Of a DNA stretch of 64,000 nucleotides, positions 43,868 to 52,785 are shown in pieces. The translations under genes and the position numbers were made by a program. The DNA comes from Verrucomicrobiota bacterium (GTDB taxonomy: Bacteria; Verrucomicrobiota; Verrucomicrobiia; CAIQCK01), in the NCBI GenBank assembly GCA_016235595.1, contig JACRJX010000043.1, positions 248,001 through 312,000 on the forward strand. Reading direction: 5' to 3'. Numbering within the stretch: the first letter of the stretch is position 1; each line of letters starts with the position of its first letter. Below the pieces are notes generated by a model. That model was not told the DNA's origin, ran no database searches, and saw nothing but the letters and a program-made list of their open reading frames with translations.

Positions 43868-46162
43868 TCAACGGCCCTTTTCTTCCACGAAATAAACCCG
43901 GTCAATCAGGATCTCCGGCACGGCGGCGGCATTCTTGCAGCCGGCGAACCAGACGTAAGGCTGGCCCTTCGCCTCAAAGACGCCGAGATCGCAGGGTTTC
44001 CAATCTGTCGGCGCGTTCTTGGCCGTCACGCGACGGCTGGCGATGCTCTTCTTCGCCGCGGCGTCGTAGAGACCGACACTGAATGCGTCGCCGGTGTCGG
44101 CGAGTTTTCGGACCTTCACGACCGCAAACGCGCGGTAGCGTTTGCCAGCCTTGAGGTAGTTCGGTGGCAGATGAAACTGGATCGCCCACTCGTGCGTCGC
44201 GCCGGTGAGCCAGGCGCACGCGCCGTCGGAGGCGGTCTCGTCGGCACGGATGCTGCAGAGCGTGCCTTCCTTGTAGAGACTGAACTCGTCGTCCTGCACA
44301 TCCACCACGCGGCCCGCCGGTAACTGCTCCGTGCCAGGCGGCGGCGCGAATCGTGCGCTGCGCGCGGTCATGCGCGCCAGCAACTTCTCCTTGAACAGCG
44401 CGAACTGTCCGCCTTCGCTGATTCGTGTCACACCCGCCACGGCGGCAGTTGCCAGAAACTTGTCGGCGGTTTCCTTCTCCGACCAAGCCGCGCCAAACGG
44501 ACCGGCCTTCTTGCCAGCGCGCAACGCATCGCGTGTCCAGGCGCGACCGCGGTTGAGCATCACGTATTGCACCGGCATGTGGGCGATGCGGACGCGCTTG
44601 AGAATCTCAGGCTGTTTCGCCGCAAGTCGCTCGGCCTCGACGAAGAGCTTCTCCGCCTGCGCAACAATCTCCGGCGTGAAGCATGGCGCGTTCGGCTGGA
44701 CGTAGCATCGGATGTGGATGTTGTCGCGCTTCACCTTGTCGTGCAGCAGCCGGATGTACTTGCGGATCGGTGGCGCGGCGGGACCGTAGTAGCCGTCGAC
44801 AAACTCGTCGAGCGCGCGCTTCGCGCCGTAGCCGGGATTCCACAACAGCCGCGCGATGATGTAGCTGCGCAGTTCCAGCATTTCGCCGCCGGGCGACTGA
44901 TATTCGCCCTGCTCGAAGATGCCGCGCACGCCGTGGGCAATGAAGAACCGGATGTTGGATTGCAGCACGTCGAAGTTTGGATGCGGCAGGAGATAGTGGG
45001 CGAAGTTGGTGACGTAGTCCCAGATGTAGAGCCGCTGGCAGACCTTCGACCAGCCGACGATGTCGTCCACAAACGCCTTGTTCTGCGGGCATTTCTCCAG
45101 CGGATGGCTGAAGCAACACTCGATGCTGCAGAGCCGCACGATGACGTTCGGTCGCGGGCGGACGAGGCGGGGCGGCTTGCGTGTGTATTGGTAGGCCAGC
45201 GTGTCCACCGCGACATTCGGGAACTCCTTCTCAATGTTCTCCGCGATCTGATTGACGAAACGCAGGAGCGTGCCGCTGTGGCTGCCCTCCTCATCGTCCA
45301 CCGCCTTGCACTTCGCGCACTCACACCAGCCGTGCCAGTCGTTCTGCGAGACCGAGACGATGGTGGCCTGCGGGTGTTTGCGCAGCCACGCGCGAACGGC
45401 GGCGGTCACCTCGCGCACGACCTCCGGGTTGGTCAGGCACAACTGGCCGTGCTCGTGGAACCGCTTGCCGTTGCGCTCCGAATACCACTCCGGGTGCTGC
45501 GCGAAATGCTTCTCCGGCGGCAGCAGCGGGTAGAACGTGTGGACGAAACCCTGATACACGACCTTGCCGCCATGCGCGTCCGTCAGCCGCACCGAGTGGC
45601 CGTTGCTGAAATTCCGTGCCGCCCAATCGCCGTCGTAGCCGCTCCACGAGAACGTCTCGCGATATTCCAACTGCGGCACGACCGTGCGGTTGAGGTCGCG
45701 CACTGCCAGCCGCGCGCGCTTCGGAATGCGGCTGCAATCCGGTGCAAGCCATCGGCAGCCCAGTTCCTGATCGAGAAACGAATATACAGCGTAGAGCGTC
45801 CCGCGCGGCCGTCCACCCGCCAACACGAGATGCGGCCCGCAGGTGCGCACGATAAACCCTTCGCCGCCGAGCTTTGCCCAATCCACACCGGACGCAGCCC
45901 GGTCCGCCTCGGCATCGCGACCCACGAGAATGGCGCGCGCCGGCAACGCGCCGGCCTCACGGATCGGCAACTCGACGCTGCTGATCTCTTTCAGATACCG
46001 TTTCAATTCCTCCGCCGCGTGGCGCTCGGCGGGCGTTGGTTCGGCGCAAAGGCGGATGACGTAATTGCTCTTGTTGTTTTCAGCCAGCACGCGGCTGGCA
46101 GCGTAGAGATCGAGCGCACAGCACAAGACGGTGACAACGATCATCATGGCGGTCTTCTTCAT
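43868..46162 (-). CDS. secreted DUF4838 protein (alpha-glucuronidase-like)
   Basis: A 764-residue secreted protein. A signal peptide is followed by an N-terminal domain like that of GH67 alpha-glucuronidases (TPAERHAAEELKRYLKEI, then LYAVYSFLDQELGCRWLAP) and the DUF4838 barrel with GQLCLTNPEVVREVTAAV, VSVSQNDWHGWCECAKC and WDYVTNFAHYLLPHP. Cys pairs (CECAKC) and many Trp and His residues are typical. The family is associated with polysaccharide degradation, but its chemistry is not established here. A C-terminal beta region at about 590-764 resembles a carbohydrate-binding module. Its start overlaps the stop of the upstream exonuclease gene by 4 bp. Confidence 0.8.
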   Translation of the reverse strand: MKKTAMMIVVTVLCCALDLYAASRVLAENNKSNYVIRLCAEPTPAERHAAEELKRYLKEISSVELPIREAGALPARAILVGRDAEADRAASGVDWAKLGGEGFIVRTCGPHLVLAGGRPRGTLYAVYSFLDQELGCRWLAPDCSRIPKRARLAVRDLNRTVVPQLEYRETFSWSGYDGDWAARNFSNGHSVRLTDAHGGKVVYQGFVHTFYPLLPPEKHFAQHPEWYSERNGKRFHEHGQLCLTNPEVVREVTAAVRAWLRKHPQATIVSVSQNDWHGWCECAKCKAVDDEEGSHSGTLLRFVNQIAENIEKEFPNVAVDTLAYQYTRKPPRLVRPRPNVIVRLCSIECCFSHPLEKCPQNKAFVDDIVGWSKVCQRLYIWDYVTNFAHYLLPHPNFDVLQSNIRFFIAHGVRGIFEQGEYQSPGGEMLELRSYIIARLLWNPGYGAKRALDEFVDGYYGPAAPPIRKYIRLLHDKVKRDNIHIRCYVQPNAPCFTPEIVAQAEKLFVEAERLAAKQPEILKRVRIAHMPVQYVMLNRGRAWTRDALRAGKKAGPFGAAWSEKETADKFLATAAVAGVTRISEGGQFALFKEKLLARMTARSARFAPPPGTEQLPAGRVVDVQDDEFSLYKEGTLCSIRADETASDGACAWLTGATHEWAIQFHLPPNYLKAGKRYRAFAVVKVRKLADTGDAFSVGLYDAAAKKSIASRRVTAKNAPTDWKPCDLGVFEAKGQPYVWFAGCKNAAAVPEILIDRVYFVEEKGR

Positions 46163-47151
46163 GGAATGTCTTCCTTCCGTTGCGTCTTTTGTTTCAACCA
46201 GTCCTTCGCCTTCTCATGCGCTGATTCCATCACCAGCGGACGGACCAGCGTCTGCCACGGGGGCGGCGTTTCGCGAACCACGGACGGCGCAGACGGCAGG
46301 TGAATGCCCGTCAGTTCCGCCAACAACTCGCGCGAAAACGGCATATCAAGCCGCGGACGAGGCGCTTGCTTCATCTGCGCCACGCCGGGTGGCTTCACAG
46401 CGAGCGCGTCGAGGTGGCGATTGTAAGCGATGCGCGCAAGCGGCTCCAGCGCAACAATGTCCTCGGCGCAATAGCGCAACAGCGTTGGCAATGCGCGGTC
46501 ATCGCCAGCCTGATGCCGGCGCCAGAGCAGCACGGCAGTCCATCCGTCCGCTTCTTCAACCACTTCGGGCCGGTCGAGGTTCGCTTGCCGCTCAATGCTC
46601 TTGAGGCCGCCTTTCAACCCGACGTGCCGCAGCGACGGGCAAAGGTCCACGTGCAGCGGCGGCAGGTGGATGCCGGGAAACTTCGCGCGGATGAACGGCA
46701 GGTCGAACGGCCCGCCATTGTAGGTCACCACGAGCGAATACGGCGCGAGCGCTTCCGGCAGTTGGTCGAGGTCGCGGCCATTGACGAGCATTCGCGGCGC
46801 GCGGCCGTCATAGAGGCCGGTGCAGGTGATCTCGCCGATTTCCTTCGGCTCGCCGGTGGTTTCGATGTCGAGATAAACAGCGTGGTCGGTGAATTCCCCC
46901 AGCCAGCGCCACGCGTCGCGCGACGGCCAGCACTGCGCGAAGTGCGCCAGGTCGCCGCGTTCCGCCGCGCGCAACGCCGCCTCGCAACCGCGCTTCACCC
47001 AGTCGGCCTTGACGTGCGCGATCCGCTCCAGCGGCGTGTCGAGCGCCGTCTGCCAGTCGGTGATGCCCTCGCGCCAGAGCGCCTGCTCCAGCTTCGGGCC
47101 GACACCGTAAATATGAATGAAGGAATGGCGGAACATCGTTTTGACAGACAT
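46159..47151 (-). CDS. RNase H-like (YprB-type) exonuclease with helix-hairpin-helix
   Basis: A 330-residue protein. The first 80 residues carry a helix-hairpin-helix-like motif (HIYGVGPKLEQALWREGI). The rest is a DEDD-type RNase H-like exonuclease domain: AVYLDIETTG with the first two acidic metal ligands, VVTYNGGPFDLPFI with the third, and RYCAEDIVALEPLA with the last Asp. It resembles Bacillus YprB. Such proteins trim nucleic acids; a specific role is not known. The ATG at 47151 is preferred to the TTG three bases earlier. The stop overlaps the DUF4838 start by 4 bp, which ties a nuclease to a glycan operon, an odd partnership that may be accidental. Confidence 0.82.
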   Translation of the reverse strand: MSVKTMFRHSFIHIYGVGPKLEQALWREGITDWQTALDTPLERIAHVKADWVKRGCEAALRAAERGDLAHFAQCWPSRDAWRWLGEFTDHAVYLDIETTGEPKEIGEITCTGLYDGRAPRMLVNGRDLDQLPEALAPYSLVVTYNGGPFDLPFIRAKFPGIHLPPLHVDLCPSLRHVGLKGGLKSIERQANLDRPEVVEEADGWTAVLLWRRHQAGDDRALPTLLRYCAEDIVALEPLARIAYNRHLDALAVKPPGVAQMKQAPRPRLDMPFSRELLAELTGIHLPSAPSVVRETPPPWQTLVRPLVMESAHEKAKDWLKQKTQRKEDIP

Positions 47152-47228
47152 CAAGAGTTAAGAGTGAAAAGCTGAGAGTTGGCCGAACACAAATCCTTCC
47201 AACCGCACCTTCCGAGACTCATCACTCT

Positions 47229-47963
47229 TCATCCAATCACCCGCTTCTGCAGCGTCATCAGCTCGCGGACGCCTTTCTCAGCCAGCGCGAGCATCTGGTG
47301 AAGCTGCGCGGTGGTGAACGTCGCCTCCTCGCCAGAGCCTTGGACCTCGACGAACTCGCCGGCGTCGGTCATCACCACGTTCATGTCCACGGCGGCCTTG
47401 GAGTCCTCGGCGTAACAGAGGTCGAGAATCGGCGTGCCTTCGAGAATGCCGACGCTGACGGCGGCAATTTGCTGCTTGATCGGCCAGTCGGTGATCAGCC
47501 CTTCCTTTTGCAGCTTGCGCAGCGCCAGGCAGAGCGCCACAAACGCCCCGGTGATCGCCGCCGTGCGCGTGCCGCCATCGGCCTCCAGCACGTCGCAGTC
47601 AACCCAGACGGTGCGCGGGCCGAGCTTCTCCAGGTCAATTACGGCGCGCATGGCGCGGCCGACGAGGCGCTGGATTTCCACTGTCCGGCCGTCGAGCTTG
47701 CCGCGCGTGCTCTCGCGTTGTTTGCGTTCGCCACCGGCGTAGGGCAGCATCGCATACTCGCCCGTGATCCAGCCGCCGGTCACTTTTTGCGCCCGCATCC
47801 AGCGCGGCACCTCTTCCTCGACGCTGGCTACACAGATGACGCGCGTGTTGCCGAACTCGCACAGCGCCGAGCCGAGCGCGGAGCGGACGTAGTTCTTGCG
47901 GATGCGCACGCGGCGCAACTGGTCGGGCCGGCGTTTGTCGGGGCGAACGAAGTCGGTGGTCAT
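47229..47963 (-). CDS. rph: ribonuclease PH
   Basis: A 244-residue phosphate-dependent 3'-to-5' exoribonuclease that trims tRNA 3' ends, a hexameric cytoplasmic enzyme. Signatures are RPDKRRPDQLRRVRI at the start, GNTRVICVASVEE, GGWITGEYAMLP, KLDGRTVEIQRLVGRAMRAV (phosphate and RNA binding) and WVDCDVLEADGGTRTA with the catalytic Asp residues. The length is normal. A promoter-like site ends 6 bases before the ATG, so the mRNA is probably leaderless. Confidence 0.96.
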   Translation of the reverse strand: MTTDFVRPDKRRPDQLRRVRIRKNYVRSALGSALCEFGNTRVICVASVEEEVPRWMRAQKVTGGWITGEYAMLPYAGGERKQRESTRGKLDGRTVEIQRLVGRAMRAVIDLEKLGPRTVWVDCDVLEADGGTRTAAITGAFVALCLALRKLQKEGLITDWPIKQQIAAVSVGILEGTPILDLCYAEDSKAAVDMNVVMTDAGEFVEVQGSGEEATFTTAQLHQMLALAEKGVRELMTLQKRVIG

Positions 47964-47969
47964 GCAGAC

Positions 47970-47998
47970 CTTATAAGCGACCGCAGCGGCGGCGGCAA
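47970..47998 (-). promoter_or_regulatory. sigma-70-like promoter of rph
   Basis: On the minus strand TTGCCG (47998-47993) and TATAAG (47975-47970) are 17 bp apart. The start codon at 47963 follows the -10 box by only 6 bases, so the transcript should begin at or next to the ATG. Confidence 0.5.
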
Positions 47999-48061
47999 GG
48001 CTGGGGGTGTTGCCGTTCGCTTGAATTTCCCCCCGCGACTCCGCACACTGCGGGGAGTCTC

Positions 48062-49447
48062 GTGAGCGAACCTTTTGACAACGAGGAAGTGCCCGTCGTA
48101 GCGCCGGTCGGAGCGCCGCCTCCCGAAAGCGGCGTCAGCCAATGGACGCTCTGGAAGTTCTACGCCCCGCTGGCGGCCAGCAATGCGATGATGACGATCA
48201 GTCACGCCATCATCAACGGCTCGCTCAATCGCACCTCGCAGCCGGCGCAGTCGGTCGCTTCCTACGCCGTCGCAAATTCCATTTGCGTGCTGGCCGAATC
48301 GCCGATGGTGATGTTGCGGCAGACTGGCGCGGCGCTTGTGCGTGACCGCGCGGGTTGGGGCACCTACATGCGCGTAGCGCTGCTGGCCGGCTTGGTGGAC
48401 CAGCTCATTTGTCTGGCGGTTGCGTGGACGCCACTGGCGTATCTTGTGATTCACGGCTGGATGGGCGCGCGCGACGAACTCTTTCCGGCAGCGGTTGACG
48501 TGTTCCGGCTGCTGATGTTCATCTCGCTGTTCTCGGTGCTGCGCAGCGTCTTTCATTCGGTGCTGTTGGTGAAACAGAAGACGCTCTGGATCACACTCGG
48601 CATGGGGTTCCGCGTGGTAATGATGCTCGGTCTGGCGACGCTCTTCACACAAACAGGCTGGCTCGACAGCGGCATGCGCGGCAGCGTCATTTTCCTCGCG
48701 GGCATGGCGGTCGAGGCGGTGTCGGCATTCGGCAGCTTCCGGAAGTGGTTTCACACGCTGCCGCAACAGCAGCCGCGCTCCGAAGCCGCCGCGCCGCCGC
48801 TGACGTTCCGCCGCGTGACGATGTTTTATCTGCCGCTGGTCGTCGCCGCGATCACCGGCGCGATGACGATGTCCATCATCAACGCCGGACTTTCGCGCAT
48901 CCCCAATCCACAGAGCGTCATTGCCACCGCCGCCATCGGCAGCGTCGTCACGTATTTGCTGATGGGGCCGCTGTTCATGATCCATCAGGTGTCGCTGTTC
49001 TTCAGCGCGCCGCTGGTCGGGGCTCATCCACACGACCGGCGCGACCGCACGGTGGGCTGGTTCTGCGTGCAGACCGGCGTTGGCGCCACCGCGATCGTCG
49101 GCTTGCTGGCGTGGACGCCGCTGGGTGACTGGCTGTTGCTGCACGCGTTCCAAGCGCCGGCGGCGCTGTTGCCGCTCATCAAAGACGTCCTGCGCATCTC
49201 GATGTTCCTGCCGCTGATCGCCGTCTGGAACGAGTACCGCAACGGCAAACTGCTCGCGGCCGGTCACAGCCGCATGTTGACGGCGGCCAAACTCTTGAAC
49301 GTCACCATGCTCGTGTTGACCGTGGCGGCGATGGTCAGCATGGCGCCGTCGCTCGGCGCGCGTATTTCGCCCATCGCGAGCTTGTGCGCGTTGGCGGCGG
49401 AACAGGTCGTCCTCCTCATCGTCTGCGCGCGGTTCAAAAAGGCGTAG
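48062..49447 (+). CDS. polytopic membrane transporter, MATE/ANKH-like fold
   Basis: A 461-residue integral membrane protein with about 12 hydrophobic segments and a short acidic, Pro-rich N-terminus. The two halves look related: FYAPLAASNAMMTISHAIINGSL in the first and FYLPLVVAAITGAMTMSIINAGL in the second, each followed by a small-residue helix, as expected for the MATE/MOP inverted or repeated fold. The pattern with SYAVANSI and the conserved Arg in LNR and LSR resembles the progressive ankylosis (ANKH) branch. It may export a small polar metabolite, phosphate derivative or lipid-linked compound; the substrate is unknown. The start is GTG at 48062, 98 bp from the divergent rph. Confidence 0.65.
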   Translation: MSEPFDNEEVPVVAPVGAPPPESGVSQWTLWKFYAPLAASNAMMTISHAIINGSLNRTSQPAQSVASYAVANSICVLAESPMVMLRQTGAALVRDRAGWGTYMRVALLAGLVDQLICLAVAWTPLAYLVIHGWMGARDELFPAAVDVFRLLMFISLFSVLRSVFHSVLLVKQKTLWITLGMGFRVVMMLGLATLFTQTGWLDSGMRGSVIFLAGMAVEAVSAFGSFRKWFHTLPQQQPRSEAAAPPLTFRRVTMFYLPLVVAAITGAMTMSIINAGLSRIPNPQSVIATAAIGSVVTYLLMGPLFMIHQVSLFFSAPLVGAHPHDRRDRTVGWFCVQTGVGATAIVGLLAWTPLGDWLLLHAFQAPAALLPLIKDVLRISMFLPLIAVWNEYRNGKLLAAGHSRMLTAAKLLNVTMLVLTVAAMVSMAPSLGARISPIASLCALAAEQVVLLIVCARFKKA

Positions 49448-49452
49448 CGCCG

Positions 49453-50727
49453 CTACAGCCCGTGCGAGCGCAGCACCGCGCCAAGCCGCTTGATGCCTTC
49501 CTCGATCTGGGCCGAGGGCGTGCCGCCGAAGGAAAGGCGCATGCAGTTGTTCGGCTTCGGCCGCAGCGGCGAGTTGGCGAAACACAGATCGCCCGGCACG
49601 TAGAGCACGCCGGCGTCGAGCGCCGCGCGGAAGATGGCGCCATCACGGCCCGTGTCATGCTGCGCGGGCAGTTCCGGCCAGAAATAAAGACCGCCATTGG
49701 CTTCCTGCCACTTGGCTGCTGGCGGGAAATATTTCTTCAGCGCGTCGCCCATCAATTCCTTCCGCCGGCGGTAGCCGGCGTGCATCTTGGGCAGATGCTG
49801 GTCGTAGACGCCGGTGCGCAGCGCGAGCGCGATCAGGCACTGGTTGAAGTTTGGCGAGCCGAAGTCGTGGTTGCCTTTGGAGCGCAGCACGTGGCGCATG
49901 AGGGACCGCGGCAACACGCCGTAGCCAACCTTGATGCCGGTGGCGAACGGTTTGGTGTAGGTGTTCGAGTAGGCGATGCGCTCGTTGGCCATGTCGAGTG
50001 ACTTTAGCGAAGGGGTGTCCGGCCCGGCGAAACGCAGGTCGCGATAGGCGGCATCCTCCAGCACAAAGATCGGATGTCCCGCCGCGGCTTCGTAATGCCG
50101 CAGGATGGCGTACGCCTCGCGCTTTTTCTCAAAGCTCGTCGTCCAGCCGGTCGGGTTCTGAAAATAAGTGACGAGATAAACGAATTTCAGCCGGTCGAGC
50201 ACGCCGTTGTCCATCAGGCGCTGGAGCGTTCGTTTCAAGTCGTCAGGTGAAATGCCGTCCGGTTCCAGCCGCACCGGCGTCGCTTCGATGCCGAGCGCCT
50301 CGCAGATGCCGAGATAAACGAAGTAAGTCGGGTCCTCGACCAGCACGATGTCACCCGGATCGCACAGCACCTCGCTGAGCAGGTAGAGCAACTGCTGCGA
50401 GCCATTGGTGATGACGACATCGTCGGCCGTCAGCGTCGCGCCCGGCGTGATGCCGTCTTGCGCGCAAACGCGGTTGAGCGTCAGCTTGCGCAATTCGGCG
50501 TCGCCCGCCGTGGAGCCGTATTGCAACGCCGCGCGCGCCGCCGCGTCGTCGCGCACCAACTCGGCGGTCAGCGCGCCAACCTCCGCCACCGGCAGCGTTT
50601 CGTTGTCGGTAAAACCGGCGGCCAGCGAGATGAGATGCGGCTGGTCCAGCGTCAGCTTCATCAGCCACGAAATGGCCGGATTGCTGGAGCGGCGGGCAAG
50701 AGATGAGAGGAATATGCCTTCGTTCAT
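49453..50727 (-). CDS. class I PLP-dependent aminotransferase (LysN/MocR-type)
   Basis: A 424-residue fold-type I aminotransferase without a DNA-binding domain, close to 2-aminoadipate and aromatic or branched-chain transaminases of the LysN/KAT II group. Evidence: LQYGSTAGDAELRKL, VVITNGSQQLLYLL, VEDPTYFVYLGI, TYFQNPTGWT with the Asn that contacts PLP, VLEDAAYRDLRF with the ring Asp, and SNTYTKPFATGIKVGYG in which Lys259 binds the cofactor. It probably exchanges amino groups between an amino acid and 2-oxoglutarate. Just upstream of its ATG are three copies of an 8-bp motif at 14-bp spacing, a possible operator. Confidence 0.88.
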   Translation of the reverse strand: MNEGIFLSSLARRSSNPAISWLMKLTLDQPHLISLAAGFTDNETLPVAEVGALTAELVRDDAAARAALQYGSTAGDAELRKLTLNRVCAQDGITPGATLTADDVVITNGSQQLLYLLSEVLCDPGDIVLVEDPTYFVYLGICEALGIEATPVRLEPDGISPDDLKRTLQRLMDNGVLDRLKFVYLVTYFQNPTGWTTSFEKKREAYAILRHYEAAAGHPIFVLEDAAYRDLRFAGPDTPSLKSLDMANERIAYSNTYTKPFATGIKVGYGVLPRSLMRHVLRSKGNHDFGSPNFNQCLIALALRTGVYDQHLPKMHAGYRRRKELMGDALKKYFPPAAKWQEANGGLYFWPELPAQHDTGRDGAIFRAALDAGVLYVPGDLCFANSPLRPKPNNCMRLSFGGTPSAQIEEGIKRLGAVLRSHGL

Positions 50728-50728
50728 G

Positions 50729-50802
50729 ATGATTCGTTACCCGTGATTCGTAACTTGTGATTCGAGACGGCGGTTGCGTGTCGGCTGCGGATTACGAATC
50801 AC
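50729..50802. repeat. array of 8-bp GTGATTCG motifs with 14-bp period
   Basis: RTGATTCG occurs at 50729-50736, 50743-50750 and 50757-50764, exactly 14 bp apart. The reverse complement CGAATCAC is at 50795-50802, followed by a partial copy CGAATTGC. The array fills the gap between the starts-to-end pair of the aminotransferase and polX genes and may be an operator or a simple repetitive sequence. Confidence 0.5.
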
Positions 50803-50812
50803 GAATTGCGTC

Positions 50813-52582
50813 TTACGATTTTCTCCTCGCTTTCAATGCCGCCTCCACTTTGTTCGCCGGCAGGCAGTTGATCACGTCGGCTTTCGTCAGCCAGCCCTTG
50901 CGAGCGATGCCGACGCCAATGGCGAGGTATTGCAGGTCAGCGATGCTGTGCGCGTCGGCGTTGATGGCGCATTTGACGCCGCGCTCCTTCGCGAACTTCC
51001 ACCAGCGCCAGTCCATGTCGAGCCGATGAGGGTGCGCGTTGATCTCAATGATGACGCCGCCGTGCGCCGCCGCCTCGATCACAGCGCGCATATCCACCGC
51101 GTAAGCTTCGCGTTCCAGCAGTAGCCGGCCCGTCGGATGCGCCAGTATCGTCACGAGCGGGTTGGACATTGCCTTCACGATGCGCGTCGTCATGCTTTTC
51201 TCGTCCTGGGAGAAACGGCGATGCACAGCGGCGACAACGTAATCGAACTGCGCCAGGATATCGTCACTGTAGTCCAGCGAGCCATCCTCCAGGATGTCCG
51301 CCTCAATCCCGGCAAACACACGGAAACCGTGCTTCTTAAACTTTTCGTTCGTCTTGCGGACGTCGGCGATGTAATCGGGAATCTGTTCGTCCTTCAGGCC
51401 GCGCGCCTGAAACTCGCTCTTGCTGTGGTCGGCGATGCCGAAATAATCCAGCCCCAGTTCCAGCGCCGCCTCCGCCATCGTCTCGATCGTTTCGCGGCCG
51501 TCGGTCCAGGTTGAATGATTGTGCAGCGCGCCGCGCAGGTTCTCCTTCTCGATCAGTGCCGGCAGTTCACCCTTTTCCGCCGCCTCGATCTCGCCATTGT
51601 CTTCACGCAACTCCGGCGGAATGTAATCGAGTTCGAGCGCCTTGTAGATTTCCTCCTCGGTGCGGCACTTGACGACGCTGCCGCCGTCGCGCGCGCCGGC
51701 CGCGTCCTTTTCCTTGCCGGCCTTGCTGAAACCGTATTCGTTCAGCGACAGCCCGCGCTGGAGCGCGCGGCCGCGGAGGGCGATATTGTGCTCCTTCGAG
51801 CCGGTGAAATAATTCAGCGCGAACGGGAACTGCATGTCGCTGACCACGCGGAGGTCCGCCTGGATTTCGCCGTCGAGCACGACCGATGACTTGGTGTCGC
51901 CCTTGGCGCTTACTGAGGTGACACCCGGCAGCTGCACAAACATCTCCATCAACGCTGGCGCATCCTTCTCCTTCGCGCTCACCAGAAAGTCGAGATCACC
52001 GATTGTCTCGCGGCAGCGCCGCAGGCTGCCGGCCGCTCCGCAGCGGATCGTGGCCGGGTGCGCGCGCAATGCTTCCAGGATCGGCTGCGCCACGGCGAAC
52101 GCCGTGTGGTAATGGTGCCGCCCCGCGAAGCGCCGCAGTTGCTCGATGCCTTGGAGGATTTTCTCCTGCGATTTCTCGCCGAAGCCTTCGAGCGCGGCGA
52201 CGCGCCCGTCCTTGCATGCCGCCTCCAGTTTTTCCACCGAGTCCACCTTCAGCTTTTTGTAAACGACCTGCGCCCGCTTCGGACCGAAGCCGGGAATGGT
52301 GATCATCTCCATCAGCCCGCCCGGCAGCGACGCCTTCAGTTCCTCGTAGTAGCCGAGCCGGTCCGTCTTCCACAGTTCGGTTATTTTCTGCGTCAGCGCC
52401 TCGCCGATGCCTTTCAGCTCGCCGAGCTTGCCCGTCTCGATGAGTTCGCCGAGATTCTGTTGCAGGCCGTCAATCAGCCGCGACGCGTTGTGATAGGCGC
52501 GGGACTTGAACGGGTTTTCGCCCTTCAACTCCAGCAGCGTCCCGATCTCATCGAGGATTTCCGCAACCTTCGCCTTATCCAT
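50813..52582 (-). CDS. polX: family X DNA polymerase with PHP exonuclease domain
   Basis: A 589-residue bacterial PolX, a repair polymerase for gap filling with an attached 3'-5' exonuclease/AP endonuclease. The order is: 8-kDa helix-hairpin-helix domain (NPFKSRAYHNASRLI), IPGFGPKRAQVVYKKL as a second HhH, palm with GSLRRCRETIGDLDFLV (first two catalytic Asp residues) and IQADLRVV (third), then the PHP domain with LHNHSTWTDG, FGIADHSK, FAGIEADI, ILAHPTGR and INADAH metal ligands. The ATG at 52582 is chosen since the domain begins there. It ends close to a repeat array and belongs to no evident operon. Confidence 0.93.
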   Translation of the reverse strand: MDKAKVAEILDEIGTLLELKGENPFKSRAYHNASRLIDGLQQNLGELIETGKLGELKGIGEALTQKITELWKTDRLGYYEELKASLPGGLMEMITIPGFGPKRAQVVYKKLKVDSVEKLEAACKDGRVAALEGFGEKSQEKILQGIEQLRRFAGRHHYHTAFAVAQPILEALRAHPATIRCGAAGSLRRCRETIGDLDFLVSAKEKDAPALMEMFVQLPGVTSVSAKGDTKSSVVLDGEIQADLRVVSDMQFPFALNYFTGSKEHNIALRGRALQRGLSLNEYGFSKAGKEKDAAGARDGGSVVKCRTEEEIYKALELDYIPPELREDNGEIEAAEKGELPALIEKENLRGALHNHSTWTDGRETIETMAEAALELGLDYFGIADHSKSEFQARGLKDEQIPDYIADVRKTNEKFKKHGFRVFAGIEADILEDGSLDYSDDILAQFDYVVAAVHRRFSQDEKSMTTRIVKAMSNPLVTILAHPTGRLLLEREAYAVDMRAVIEAAAHGGVIIEINAHPHRLDMDWRWWKFAKERGVKCAINADAHSIADLQYLAIGVGIARKGWLTKADVINCLPANKVEAALKARRKS

Positions 52583-52648
52583 GCCGGCAGGGTAATACTT
52601 CAATCGGGTTGTTTCAACGCTGTGAAAGAGTGGCGATGCCCAACGCAC

Positions 52649-52677
52649 TTGACTGCCCTTCGACTGCTGCCTACTCT
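52649..52677 (+). promoter_or_regulatory. weak candidate promoter for the orphan membrane protein gene
   Basis: TTGACT at 52649-52654 and TACTCT at 52672-52677 with a 17-bp spacer, about 110 bp upstream of the gene at 52786. The -10 box is poor. The rest of the 203-bp gap shows no other feature. Confidence 0.25.
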
Positions 52678-52785
52678 CGCAGCCAAACAAACAAGGTTGT
52701 CCAGTTTGTCTTCTGAGGGGAGTATCCATAAAACAGTTCTGTCTGCGGCGGGTTGTTTGTGTCAGATGTTCAAAGCAGGGATGAG

